From Bacteroidota bacterium (GTDB lineage Bacteria > Bacteroidota > Bacteroidia > Chitinophagales > Chitinophagaceae): a DNA stretch of 18,492 nucleotides. How positions within the stretch are numbered: position 1 is the stretch's first letter; every line of letters begins with the position of its first letter. Made by a program: the position numbers and the translations under genes. Positions 1 through 6,833 of this stretch are shown here, one piece after another. The stretch spans positions 1 through 18,492 of the forward strand of contig JAEYRC010000262.1 of NCBI GenBank assembly GCA_023409675.1, in the 5' to 3' direction. The notes below the pieces were generated by a model. It was not told the DNA's origin. It saw only the letters and a list, made by a program, of their open reading frames with translations, and searched no databases.

Positions 1-677
1 TCGTAAAAGATAAGATCAGTCTGCTGCGGAAAAAACTTTCGGTTATCGATAAGCAGGCTTTTATTCAGCGCAAAGACCGGGGTGAATTTATCCGGGTAGC
101 CCTGGTGGGCTATACCAATGTGGGTAAATCGACCATCATGAACCTGCTCAGTAAAAGTGATGTTTTTGCGGAAAATAAATTATTTGCCACCCTCGACACC
201 ACCACGCGTAAGGTGGTTTTCGAAACCACGCCCTTCCTGCTGAGTGATACGGTCGGATTTATCCGCAAACTTCCCCATCACCTGGTGGAAAGTTTCAAAA
301 GCACGCTTGATGAAGTTCGTGAAGCGGATATTCTCCTGCATGTGGTGGATATTTCAGCGCCCAATTATGAAGATCAGCTGGGGGTGGTGAATAAAACCCT
401 TCAGGAACTTCAGGCATTTGATAAACCCACGATAACAATCTTCAATAAGATGGATGTGTACGAACAAAACACCTTCGATCCCTGGCTTGAGGATAACGTA
501 CGCCATGAAATGCTGGAAGATCTGTGGCAGCGCTGGCAACGGGAAACCAATGGGAATGCCGTATTCATATCTGCAGTGGAAAAACGGAATCTTTCGGAAC
601 TCCGCAATGTTATCCTGAGTAAAGTTCGGGAACTGTATAAACAGCGATATCCATATAAAACTGAATACCTGTATTAA
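1..677 (+). CDS. hflX: GTPase HflX, C-terminal part (5' end outside the window)
   Basis: The reading frame is open from the left edge (first complete codon at base 3) and ends with TAA at 675-677, giving about 224 residues. The visible part starts in the helical linker and continues into the G domain. It shows the P-loop VALVGYTNVGKST, the G3 motif DTVGFI, the G4 motif NKMD and a G5-like ISA. TNVGKST followed by DTVGFIRKLPHHLVESFKST is the characteristic HflX pattern. HflX is a ribosome-associated GTPase that helps rescue or split stalled 70S ribosomes, especially under heat stress. The N-terminal HflX domain would lie to the left and cannot be judged. An ATG at 105 lies inside the P-loop, so it is not a real start. 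Nothing in the visible part looks damaged. Confidence 0.95.
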   Translation, partial: VKDKISLLRKKLSVIDKQAFIQRKDRGEFIRVALVGYTNVGKSTIMNLLSKSDVFAENKLFATLDTTTRKVVFETTPFLLSDTVGFIRKLPHHLVESFKSTLDEVREADILLHVVDISAPNYEDQLGVVNKTLQELQAFDKPTITIFNKMDVYEQNTFDPWLEDNVRHEMLEDLWQRWQRETNGNAVFISAVEKRNLSELRNVILSKVRELYKQRYPYKTEYLY

Positions 678-730
678 GGCGCATATTCTATGTTGCAGGC
701 CTTATCCTGACTCAGGTTACATTATCATTT

Positions 731-1066
731 ATGCCTAACCCTGAAAAGATTTTCAACTGGATCAATATTGAACATTTAACGGTTGAATTACCTGTTGAAG
801 GAGACAGTGTGCGGCAATTTACCATTGAAGGAAAAAAGGTTTGTTTTGCCATATATCAGCACAGCCTGACAGCCTTTGCCGCTACCTGTCCACATGCGGG
901 TGGACAGTTCGCATACGCGCGCAGAGATGCTTCTGGTAATATCATCTGCCCGCTGCATGGCTATAAATTCAATCCATCCAATGGCCGGAACATCAGCGGT
1001 GAGGGCTATTTTTTAAAAACCTACCCGCTGGAACGACGAGCTGATGGGTTGTATATTGGTTTTTAA
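731..1066 (+). CDS. Small Rieske [2Fe-2S] ferredoxin-like protein
   Basis: This is a 111-residue soluble protein with no signal peptide or membrane segment. It carries the Rieske cluster motif: C53-P-H55, then 17 residues, then C73-P-L-H76. Two Cys and two His would bind a [2Fe-2S] cluster. The length matches single-domain Rieske ferredoxins such as NirD-like or dioxygenase ferredoxin components, which pass electrons to a partner oxidoreductase. No oxygenase or reductase partner lies next to it, so the partner is unknown. It begins 53 bp after hflX and ends 56 bp before the PAP2 gene, on the same strand, so co-transcription is possible but not shown. Confidence 0.88.
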   Translation: MPNPEKIFNWINIEHLTVELPVEGDSVRQFTIEGKKVCFAIYQHSLTAFAATCPHAGGQFAYARRDASGNIICPLHGYKFNPSNGRNISGEGYFLKTYPLERRADGLYIGF

Positions 1067-1122
1067 TTCAGTATACCTCTACAGAGTTTTCAGAAGACTG
1101 CTTAAAAATTTACCTTTACCGG

Positions 1123-1728
1123 ATGGAGATCCTGCAATGGTTAGAGGCTATTGATAAAGACCTGTTTCTCTTTATCAACCGGGAAGCGGCTGTACCGCAA
1201 CTCGACGGGTTTTTTAAAATGCTCCGGAATGCCAATACCTGGATTCTTCTTTATGCCGGATTACTCTACTGGATAATTGTAAAAGCAAGACCATACGCTA
1301 TTCCCTTTATCCTCCTTACCCTGGTAACTTTCGCCCTTACCGATCATATCAGCGCAGCGGTACTAAAGCCCTGGTTTGGCCGGATAAGACCCTGTTATAA
1401 TGAAGAATTCGATGGGCTGATCCGCAACCTTGTCGGATGCGGGGGACAATACTCCATGCCATCGACACATGCAACCAACCATTTCGGCCTGGCAACTTTC
1501 TGGTTTCTATCGATCTCCTATATGCGCGGAAACAAATGGTACTGGTTATGGATATGGGCTTTTGCTATCGGGTATGCACAGGTGTATGTTGGAAAACATT
1601 ATCCTTTCGATATCGTAGCCGGCGCTATTCTGGGTATATTCATCGCAGTTCTCATGTATTTTCTTTTCAGGGCCTGGCTGTGTAAAGCAGCTGCTCCAAA
1701 ACGCCTAAAAACTGATCATGACCGATAA
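1123..1728 (+). CDS. PAP2-family membrane phosphatase
   Basis: This is a 201-residue integral membrane protein with several hydrophobic segments. It belongs to the type 2 phosphatidic acid phosphatase family, which dephosphorylates lipid phosphates such as undecaprenyl pyrophosphate or phosphatidic acid at the membrane. Motif C1 is K82-x6-R89-P90 and motif C2 is P113-S-T-H116. The third motif, normally S-R-x5-H-x3-D, reads A152-Q153-V-Y-V-G-K-H159-Y-P-F-D163. The His and Asp are kept but the Ser-Arg pair is replaced by Ala-Gln. The stop overlaps the next gene by 11 bp (1718-1728), so the two are translationally linked. Pairing with a lipid-phosphate-using glycosyltransferase suggests recycling of polyprenyl phosphate, which is inference. 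A weak promoter-like TACCTTTA at 1111-1118 lies just before the start. Confidence 0.88.
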   Translation: MEILQWLEAIDKDLFLFINREAAVPQLDGFFKMLRNANTWILLYAGLLYWIIVKARPYAIPFILLTLVTFALTDHISAAVLKPWFGRIRPCYNEEFDGLIRNLVGCGGQYSMPSTHATNHFGLATFWFLSISYMRGNKWYWLWIWAFAIGYAQVYVGKHYPFDIVAGAILGIFIAVLMYFLFRAWLCKAAAPKRLKTDHDR

Positions 1729-3367
1729 ATTCACGCAACACGCTCATCTCCATATATTAATTTTCATAGCCGCACTGGCGAACCTCAGCGCCCTGTTCAT
1801 TCCTATACTCGAACCCGATGGCGCCACCTATGCCGCTATTGCCAAAAACATGGTGCTTAATAATAACTATTGGGAATTATTTTCGATGCAGCGCGACTGG
1901 CTCGATAAACCGCATTTCCCATTCTGGATAACCGCACTATCCTTTAATCTTTTTGGATTTGAAAACTGGGCCTATAAATTCCCCGGCATCCTCTTTATTT
2001 TCATCGGTGCATGGTACACTTACCGCTTTGCCTATGAACGATACAACAATAAAACCATCGGTTTGTGGGCAGCGCTGTTTTTATTAAGCGCACAGCATAT
2101 TCTAATGTCGAACAATGATGTTCGGGCCGAACCTTACCTTACCGGACTGATCATTGCTTCCTTTTATCATTTCTATAAGGCCCATGCAAAGCATTCTTTC
2201 TGGCATCTGGTGGCCGGGGCTTTATTTGCTGGTTGTGCCATCATGACCAAAGGGATGTTCGCGTTATTTCCGATAGCGGGCGCGCTGGCAGGGCATTTCA
2301 TATTATCACGTCAATGGAAGGCGCTGTTGCACTGGCGCTGGTTGCTTGCGGCAATATTAATTTTTATTTTCATCCTGCCTGAATTGTACAGCTTATACAT
2401 ACAGTTCGATGCTCATCCGGAAAAGATAGTATTTGGAACTAAAAATGTATCCGGGATCCGGTTCTTTTTCTGGGACAGCCAGTTCGGACGCTTCTTCAAT
2501 ACAGGCCCTATTAAAGGGAAAGGCGATCCCTTCTTTTTTGTTCATACAACGCTTTGGGCATTTCTCCCCTGGTCGGTAATGCTCTATGCCGGGCTTGCTA
2601 ACCTGATCCGCTGGCGTGGCCGTCCACGGCAGGAATGGTACACTTTTGCAGGAGCTATGATTACCTTCCTGTTGTTTTCAGCCTCCAGTTTTCAGCTCCC
2701 GCATTATATTAATATCGTATTTCCCTTTTTTGCCGTGATCACGGCAGCTTATATTTTCTATATCGAAACCCCCGGCGCCCGGAGATTTTTAACGATTACC
2801 CAATGGGTACAGATCATCCTCATCCTGATCGCTATCCCCTTATTACACTTCTTTGTTTTAAAACCTGAAAACCCTTCGGTAATCGGGATCATTTATACGC
2901 TGATACTTATTGCCGGAATCTTCGTCTATCCGCGCCTGTTGAGGGGGGCGCCCAAAAACCAGCTCATTGCCGCATCGGTATTTGCGGTGCTGGCAATCAA
3001 TGTGTATATCAACCTGATCATGTATCCTGAGCTGATGAAGTATCAGTCGGGCATGAACGCAGCCGAATATGTCAATAAGCATTATCCCGGTCGCCAGGTA
3101 CTTCAAACCCGTCAGTTTGTATCCTATCCATTCGATTTTTACTCAAATGAGCGGGTGCAGTATATCGACAGTATTGCGGACCTGGATAAGGCGAAATATG
3201 CAGGTGCTTTGTTATTTGTTCCGGTACGCGCGTTGGAAGGACCAGTACCCGATTCATTGCCCCGCTTCAATCATTTCGGCATCAGCCGGCTGACGGGTAA
3301 ATTTTTGTACCACGAAACGCGGGAGGCACAGTCGGAACCCTATGTGCTGTTGCCCGTGGAACCCTGA
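1718..3367 (+). CDS. ArnT/GT39-like polyprenyl-phosphate-dependent glycosyltransferase
   Basis: This is a 549-residue polytopic membrane protein. After an N-terminal membrane helix the first loop carries EPDGATYAAIAKNM, then WLDKPHFPFW, and later NNDVRAEP. This layout is typical of the GT-C superfamily (ArnT, protein O-mannosyltransferase), where acidic residues in the first extracytoplasmic loop bind metal and help catalysis. About ten hydrophobic helices follow, then a soluble C-terminal part from about residue 440. Such enzymes move a sugar from a polyprenyl-phosphate carrier to lipid A, protein or another envelope acceptor. The acceptor here is unknown, and no arn sugar-synthesis genes are nearby. 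Its ATG lies inside the end of the PAP2 gene, and both genes probably act on the same class of lipid carrier. Confidence 0.85.
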   Translation: MTDKFTQHAHLHILIFIAALANLSALFIPILEPDGATYAAIAKNMVLNNNYWELFSMQRDWLDKPHFPFWITALSFNLFGFENWAYKFPGILFIFIGAWYTYRFAYERYNNKTIGLWAALFLLSAQHILMSNNDVRAEPYLTGLIIASFYHFYKAHAKHSFWHLVAGALFAGCAIMTKGMFALFPIAGALAGHFILSRQWKALLHWRWLLAAILIFIFILPELYSLYIQFDAHPEKIVFGTKNVSGIRFFFWDSQFGRFFNTGPIKGKGDPFFFVHTTLWAFLPWSVMLYAGLANLIRWRGRPRQEWYTFAGAMITFLLFSASSFQLPHYINIVFPFFAVITAAYIFYIETPGARRFLTITQWVQIILILIAIPLLHFFVLKPENPSVIGIIYTLILIAGIFVYPRLLRGAPKNQLIAASVFAVLAINVYINLIMYPELMKYQSGMNAAEYVNKHYPGRQVLQTRQFVSYPFDFYSNERVQYIDSIADLDKAKYAGALLFVPVRALEGPVPDSLPRFNHFGISRLTGKFLYHETREAQSEPYVLLPVEP

Positions 3368-3455
3368 GTAGTGTTGATAAGAACTTCAGGTTTGAATTGT
3401 TCAAACTCAATCAAAGTAGACCATATAGCGGTTTACCGCAGAAGCAGAGGTTGAA

Positions 3456-4163
3456 TCAGCGCCTGAATTTTTTAAGGTTATCATTGATATAAAGCAGCAT
3501 ATCTTCCGGAGTAGCGTTGCGGGCAAAAGTGTAAGAAGGGCGGTAGCGGTACATAAACAAGCGCAGTTGCTCATCACGCAGTCCGGTAACCCGGCTGACA
3601 TAAGCCGGAGAAAAGCGAAAATCGATATAGGCATCCTCTTCCTGTTTCAATAATTTTTTCCTGAGCTGACGTTCTTCGCGGGCGGATTTTGAGAAGTAAG
3701 TAAATGGGCTGATGGAGATTCCAAATCCATTCTCCGGCCGGTTTTTTCCCCGGATATCGGTTTGCGGTTCATCAAGGATATGGCGGTATTCATTTCTCCG
3801 GGCGATGGAATCGGCCTGGTAATTCGGTGCATTGATCGTAACCGGGTCGAGCAGGCTGGTATCGCGGAATAAGCCGATATCGGTGACGATACTGAACATT
3901 TGAAATTCCACTACAAGGGTATCGGGAAGGTATCCGACAATAGAAAAGAGGATTTTGTCGCCCTCGGAAGCCTTGAGCTGATAGCGCCCCTGCGCGTCGG
4001 AACGTGCCAGGGCATTTGTACCGATGTTGCGAATATTCACTTCCTGCAGGGTTGAGTCGGTAACATTATCGAAAACCCGGCCATAGATCGTTCCTGCCTT
4101 TTCCTGAGCTGACAACTGCAGGATGATACCCATCATTAGGATTAGTGTACTGAAGCAACGCAT
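3456..4163 (-). CDS. Exported protein with carboxypeptidase-like regulatory domain
   Basis: This is a 235-residue protein with an N-terminal signal peptide (MRCFSTLILMMGIILQLSAQ). Residues of about 25-105 form a carboxypeptidase-regulatory-like beta-sandwich. Its typical repeats are GTIYGRVFDNVTDSTLQEVNI, then a DAQGRYQLKASEGDKILFSIVGY stretch split by a short variable part. The second half is charged (RQLRKKLLKQEEDAYIDFRF) and matches no family I know. Free-standing proteins of this kind are common in Bacteroidota and are thought to be periplasmic or surface-associated. The domain also occurs at the N-terminus of TonB-dependent receptors, but there is no barrel here. The gene is convergent with the GT39-like gene; the 88-bp gap has small hairpins (3390-3406 and 3428-3439) without a T-run. 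Confidence 0.8.
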   Translation of the reverse strand: MRCFSTLILMMGIILQLSAQEKAGTIYGRVFDNVTDSTLQEVNIRNIGTNALARSDAQGRYQLKASEGDKILFSIVGYLPDTLVVEFQMFSIVTDIGLFRDTSLLDPVTINAPNYQADSIARRNEYRHILDEPQTDIRGKNRPENGFGISISPFTYFSKSAREERQLRKKLLKQEEDAYIDFRFSPAYVSRVTGLRDEQLRLFMYRYRPSYTFARNATPEDMLLYINDNLKKFRR

Positions 4164-4204
4164 TTTATACCATTTTAGATAGAATACATGAAAAAATGAT
4201 TCCA

Positions 4205-4260
4205 GCAGCTCTCCATTTTTTAAGGGAGAAGGGGAGATATGCTGATGGAAAGAGAGCTGC
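4205..4260. repeat. Inverted repeat with 9-bp arms before the 4163 gene
   Basis: The arms GCAGCTCTC (4205-4213) and GAGAGCTGC (4252-4260) are perfectly complementary and separated by 38 bp. The pair lies about 42 bp upstream of the carboxypeptidase-regulatory-like gene (minus strand) and about 20 bp before the tRNA promoter. It could be a leader structure or a protein-binding site, and it could also be chance. Confidence 0.3.
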
Positions 4261-4281
4261 AGTTTTACAAAATCAAAAAAG

Positions 4282-4313
4282 TTTGGAAGGAATGTATAAA
4301 GGCTCTATTTTTG
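4282..4313 (+). promoter_or_regulatory. Consensus Bacteroidota promoter for tRNA-Asn
   Basis: TTTG at 4282-4285 (-33 element) is followed by 20 bp and an exact TAnnTTTG element, TATTTTTG at 4306-4313 (-7 element). Transcription would start near 4320, giving a leader of about 50 nt before the tRNA. The spacing fits the known 19-21 bp range of the Bacteroidota primary sigma factor. Confidence 0.6.
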
Positions 4314-4371
4314 CTATCCCATAAACGTGCAACCCTAAATAAGTTGCTGATTTATAGGGAATTAGTTTTAT

Positions 4372-4445
4372 TCCTCCTTAGCTCAGTTGGTTAGAGCATC
4401 TGACTGTTAATCAGAGGGTCGCTGGTTCAAGTCCAGCAGGGGGAG
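4372..4445 (+). tRNA. tRNA-Asn (anticodon GTT)
   Basis: The full cloverleaf can be folded by eye. The acceptor stem TCCTCCT (4372-4378) pairs with AGGGGGA (4438-4444) with one G-T pair, and the discriminator base is G4445. The D arm is GCTC...GAGC, the anticodon stem TCTGA/TCAGA, and the anticodon GTT is at 4406-4408. The T arm is GCTGG-TTCAAGT-CCAGC. CCA is not encoded (CAG follows), so it must be added after transcription. Length is 74 nt. The gene stands alone, with its own promoter and terminator. Confidence 0.97.
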
Positions 4446-4458
4446 CAGCCACCAGAAA

Positions 4459-4487
4459 GGGTCTCAAACAATTGAGGCCCTTTTTTT
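4459..4487 (+). terminator. Rho-independent terminator after tRNA-Asn
   Basis: GGGTCTCAA (4459-4467), loop ACAA, and TTGAGGCCC (4472-4480) form a 9-bp stem with one G-T pair. Seven T residues follow (4481-4487). It starts 13 nt after the tRNA. Confidence 0.88.
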
Positions 4488-4991
4488 ATTTAATGCTTTC
4501 TACACCTAACAAATACAGAGATTATTCCCAGTTTTTAATCCTGCTTTTATGCAGGCACCATATAAAGCTTAATCAAAAAAAGTCAATCGTTATATGGTTG
4601 TGCACCAGCCGATCGGCATATTCATTTATCCTGATCCCAAAAGGGAGTTGATTCGCCCGATGAAAAGGTAATTTGTTGTTGAGGTTGCAATTAAAAGCTT
4701 TGCAAACAATTGAAACGCAAATGTGGTTCTTCAGCCCACGGTTTTAACCGTGGGTTAGGTTAAGTTCAACAAATTATGAATAACCGATTTAACGGTTTCC
4801 ATATGTTCATCCAACCGTCCCCACGGTTAAAACCATGGGCTGGTGGAACAGCGGTGTGTGTTTGATCTGCATGATAGTTATTGATTGGGCGCAATTCCGG
4901 AACCCGGAGGCAGGTAATGCAGGATTGAATAACCGGAAGATGAAATGAGGAGAAATTCATGGTTGTGCAACTCAACGCCTGGTGTAATCTA
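4488..4991. other. Non-coding stretch of about 500 bp
   Basis: No convincing gene is visible between the tRNA terminator and the end of the GNAT gene. It contains the palindrome GCCGATCGGC (4608-4617), the REPIN-like repeat (4733-4841), and between the two repeat units a smaller inverted repeat AACCG-N6-CGGTT (4782-4797). Open frames here are short and lack coding character. Confidence 0.6.
4733..4841. repeat. REPIN-like pair of inverted palindromic REP units
   Basis: Unit 1 (4733-4754) begins AGCCCACGG and holds a palindrome with arms CCCACGGTT and AACCGTGGG around TT. Unit 2 (4820-4841) is its reverse complement over 22 nt with a single mismatch (A4835 where the unit 1 complement has G). 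The units are 65 bp apart and point at each other, the arrangement called a REPIN. Flanking bases outside the units (GTTC-TTC and GTTCCACC) are also partly alike. REP sequences of this kind are moved by IS200-like RAYT transposases, none of which is in this window. Confidence 0.6.
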
Positions 4992-5459
4992 TTAAATGTG
5001 CATTCGCATTTGTATCATGTGCTTCCCGAATCCAGCCTTCTCATAGGCTTTTATGGCCGAATGGTTGAGACTGAAAACATCTAACCTAAGCTCCTGAATA
5101 CCCTTTTTCTTCACAGATTCTTTTAAATATGTAAGTATCATTTCGATCAAACCCTTTCCACGATGCATGGGAGCTACATACATCATTCCCAGGTACGCAT
5201 GCCGTTTATGAGAATAGAAGTTCTGCGATTGCTCGATCCTTGCATATCCACACGCCACAGGTTCTCCGTTTAATTCTAGCACTACTATTTCTGTATTAGC
5301 ATCTGCTAACATTTGTGACAAATCATAATAATGAACCGGATCATCTTTCAGCACAGGCGTAAATGGGCGCTCCGCCTGAATGATACCTTGTTCAAATGAT
5401 CTTAAGGTAATAAGATCCTCTTCTACCGCCCCTCTTATTTTAATATCGTGATTTATCAT
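4992..5459 (-). CDS. GNAT-family N-acetyltransferase
   Basis: This is a 155-residue soluble protein with the GNAT fold. Motif A is YLGMMYVAPMHRGKG, with the acetyl-CoA pyrophosphate loop at R100-G-K-G103. Motif B is LDVFSLNHSAIKAYEKAGF. Such enzymes transfer an acetyl group from acetyl-CoA to an amine on a small molecule or protein; the substrate cannot be read from the sequence. The start is five bases after the stop of the upstream HMA-AraC gene, so they are almost certainly one transcript. The regulatory context hints at a role in a metal or stress response, but unspecific GNAT genes often sit beside regulators. The two HMA-AraC genes and this one form a minus-strand operon. Confidence 0.88.
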   Translation of the reverse strand: MINHDIKIRGAVEEDLITLRSFEQGIIQAERPFTPVLKDDPVHYYDLSQMLADANTEIVVLELNGEPVACGYARIEQSQNFYSHKRHAYLGMMYVAPMHRGKGLIEMILTYLKESVKKKGIQELRLDVFSLNHSAIKAYEKAGFGKHMIQMRMHI

Positions 5460-5464
5460 GTTTT

Positions 5465-6040
5465 TTAATTTGTTGAAAAAATCACCTCTGCTTTATTTCG
5501 TTTGATTTCTTTATAAATGGAGGGAGCTATGCCGGTATGCTGTTTAAATTGAGCTGACAAATGAGCAACGCTATTAAAGTTAAGTCTGAATGCGATATCC
5601 ACTAAAGTATCATTGGTATAAATCAGTAATTCTTTTACCTTATTCATACGGTATTCAATTATATAACGTTCAATAGTTGATTTAGTTATGGCTATAAAAG
5701 CGTCACTGACGGTTTCGTAACTGGACCAGCGCTTTTTTATCAAATCAGAAAAACGAAATCTTTCTACAAAATCAAAGTTGCCGCTGTAAACTTCTTCGAC
5801 AAGCTTTTTTACATCCCGGACCATCTTTTCTTTCCTTCCTTCCAGTAGTTGGAAACCATACTGTTTAAGTCTTGCTTCAACATGATCAACATCAATGGAG
5901 GAGCTATTGTCTTTGAAGGTAACTGTACCCAGCATAACTTCTATGGGTTTATAACCCAGACCGTTAAGTTCTTTAATAACAATATGAACGCATCGGTTGC
6001 ATACCATGCCTTTGATAAAGAGTTTTGAAACTTTCTGCAT
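5465..6040 (-). CDS. HMA-AraC fusion regulator, divergent paralogue
   Basis: This is a 191-residue protein from ATG at 6038-6040; a longer frame would need TTG at 6061. The N-terminal part (about 1-75) is a small HMA-like domain with KLFIKGMVCNRCVHIVIKEL, where M12-V-C14-N-R-C17 matches the MxCxxC soft-metal motif of copper chaperones. The C-terminal half is an AraC/XylS helix-turn-helix region, with RMNKVKELLIYTNDTLVDIA and then FNSVAHLSAQFKQHTGIAPS. It aligns along its whole length with the next gene (6121-6690), so the two are tandem paralogues. It is the more diverged copy and has a changed middle segment. The likely role is metal-responsive transcription control: metal (probably copper) bound to the Cys pair would alter DNA binding. 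This is inferred from the motif and the divergent copper oxidase. Confidence 0.82.
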   Translation of the reverse strand: MQKVSKLFIKGMVCNRCVHIVIKELNGLGYKPIEVMLGTVTFKDNSSSIDVDHVEARLKQYGFQLLEGRKEKMVRDVKKLVEEVYSGNFDFVERFRFSDLIKKRWSSYETVSDAFIAITKSTIERYIIEYRMNKVKELLIYTNDTLVDIAFRLNFNSVAHLSAQFKQHTGIAPSIYKEIKRNKAEVIFSTN

Positions 6041-6120
6041 AATGCTGGTTTTGGCCGACAAAGATGAGCATCTGCTTTAGAACACGTATTATAGAATTAG
6101 CAGTTTATTTTATATAATTT

Positions 6121-6690
6121 TCAGGCTCCAATCTGGTCCAACGGCTTTCGGCTAACCTCTTTCGACTTTTTATATTGAGAGGGTGTCAGGCCTGTTACCT
6201 TCTTAAATTGCAGTGAAAGATGCTGTACACTGCTGTAAAGAAGCAGATCAGCAATTTCATTAAGGGATAGTTCATTATAATCCAGCAACTCTTTTGCCCT
6301 TTCGATCCGTTGCAGGATACCATACTTTTCTATAGTAATGCCTTCCATTTCAGAAAAAATCGCTGATAAATAATTATACTCAAGTTTTAGCTTCCCGGTA
6401 ATAATCGCAGACAACTTTTGATTCTTTTCCGTGCTTTCTACGCTGTGTATAGAGCGAATAATAATACTTTTTATTTGCATTACCAGGGAGGCCTTTTTGT
6501 TATCGAGTAGTTCAAGACCTAGTAAATGTAAGCTGTCTTTTAAATTCATCAACTGATTTTCTTCCAATGGCTCAGCCAGCTTAACTGTGCCTAATTCAAT
6601 ATTTAAGTACGCAATTGAAAGCGCCTCCAGATGTTGCTTAACGACCATCAAACAGCGGTCGCATACCATGTTTTTAATGAATAAGTCCAT
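6121..6690 (-). CDS. HMA-AraC fusion regulator
   Basis: This is a 189-residue protein from ATG at 6688-6690. An upstream TTG at 6726 would add an unlikely FFFF-rich leader and would lie within the putative promoter. The N-terminal HMA-like domain begins MDLFIKNMVCDRCLMVVKQH, with the soft-metal motif M8-V-C10-D-R-C13. The C-terminal AraC region shows IERAKELLDYNELSLNEIA, then YSSVQHLSLQFKKVTGLTPS. As far as I recall, this short architecture (about 190 residues, no separate sugar-binding domain) is widespread in Bacteroidota near copper and heavy-metal genes. It is transcribed divergently from the multicopper oxidase with 143 bp between the start codons, so it is the best candidate for that gene's regulator. 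An 80-bp gap separates it from the second copy downstream. Confidence 0.85.
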   Translation of the reverse strand: MDLFIKNMVCDRCLMVVKQHLEALSIAYLNIELGTVKLAEPLEENQLMNLKDSLHLLGLELLDNKKASLVMQIKSIIIRSIHSVESTEKNQKLSAIITGKLKLEYNYLSAIFSEMEGITIEKYGILQRIERAKELLDYNELSLNEIADLLLYSSVQHLSLQFKKVTGLTPSQYKKSKEVSRKPLDQIGA

Positions 6691-6698
6691 CGGTCTTT

Positions 6699-6727
6699 TA
6701 AAGATAACAAAGAAAAAGAAGCGCAAA
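6699..6727 (-). promoter_or_regulatory. Possible promoter of the HMA-AraC operon
   Basis: On the minus strand TTTG (6724-6727) is followed by 17 bp and TATCTTTA (6699-6706), seven of eight bases matching TAnnTTTG. Transcription would start only a few bases before the ATG at 6690, giving a very short leader. This also argues against the TTG start at 6726. Confidence 0.35.
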
Positions 6728-6786
6728 GTGTCGATTCATCAGGAAATTTTATAACAATTCTCCTTTTAACTGAAAGATCTGCCGCC

Positions 6787-6813
6787 TGTTCCTGCAATAG
6801 TTTTGCAGGAACA
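6787..6813 (+). promoter_or_regulatory. Perfect inverted repeat over the -7 element of the multicopper oxidase gene
   Basis: The arms TGTTCCTGCAA (6787-6797) and TTGCAGGAACA (6803-6813) are perfectly complementary over 11 bp around a 5-bp spacer. An exact TAnnTTTG element, TAGTTTTG (6798-6805), spans the spacer and the start of the right arm. No TTTG lies at the right distance upstream, so the promoter is probably regulator-dependent. The repeat ends 20 bp before the ATG. No T-run follows, so it is not a terminator. Confidence 0.65.
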
Positions 6814-6833
6814 ATCAAACCAAAGCTAAAATT

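Noticed and set aside
3390..3406. Hairpin GTTTGAA-TTG-TTCAAAC as bidirectional terminator between convergent genes
   Set aside because: The stem is AT-rich and no T-run follows on either strand, so termination cannot be supported.
4594..4671. 25-codon open frame (MVVHQPIGIFIY...) in the gene-free stretch
   Set aside because: It is very short, has no promoter or ribosome binding site, and resembles no family I know. It could be a relic, but nothing supports that.
6688..6726. Longer start (TTG) for the HMA-AraC gene, and the matching TTG at 6061 for its paralogue
   Set aside because: ATG codons at 6690 and 6040 place MDLFIKNMVC and MQKVSKLFIKGMVC at the N-terminus, which suits the HMA fold; the TTG extensions add no domain.
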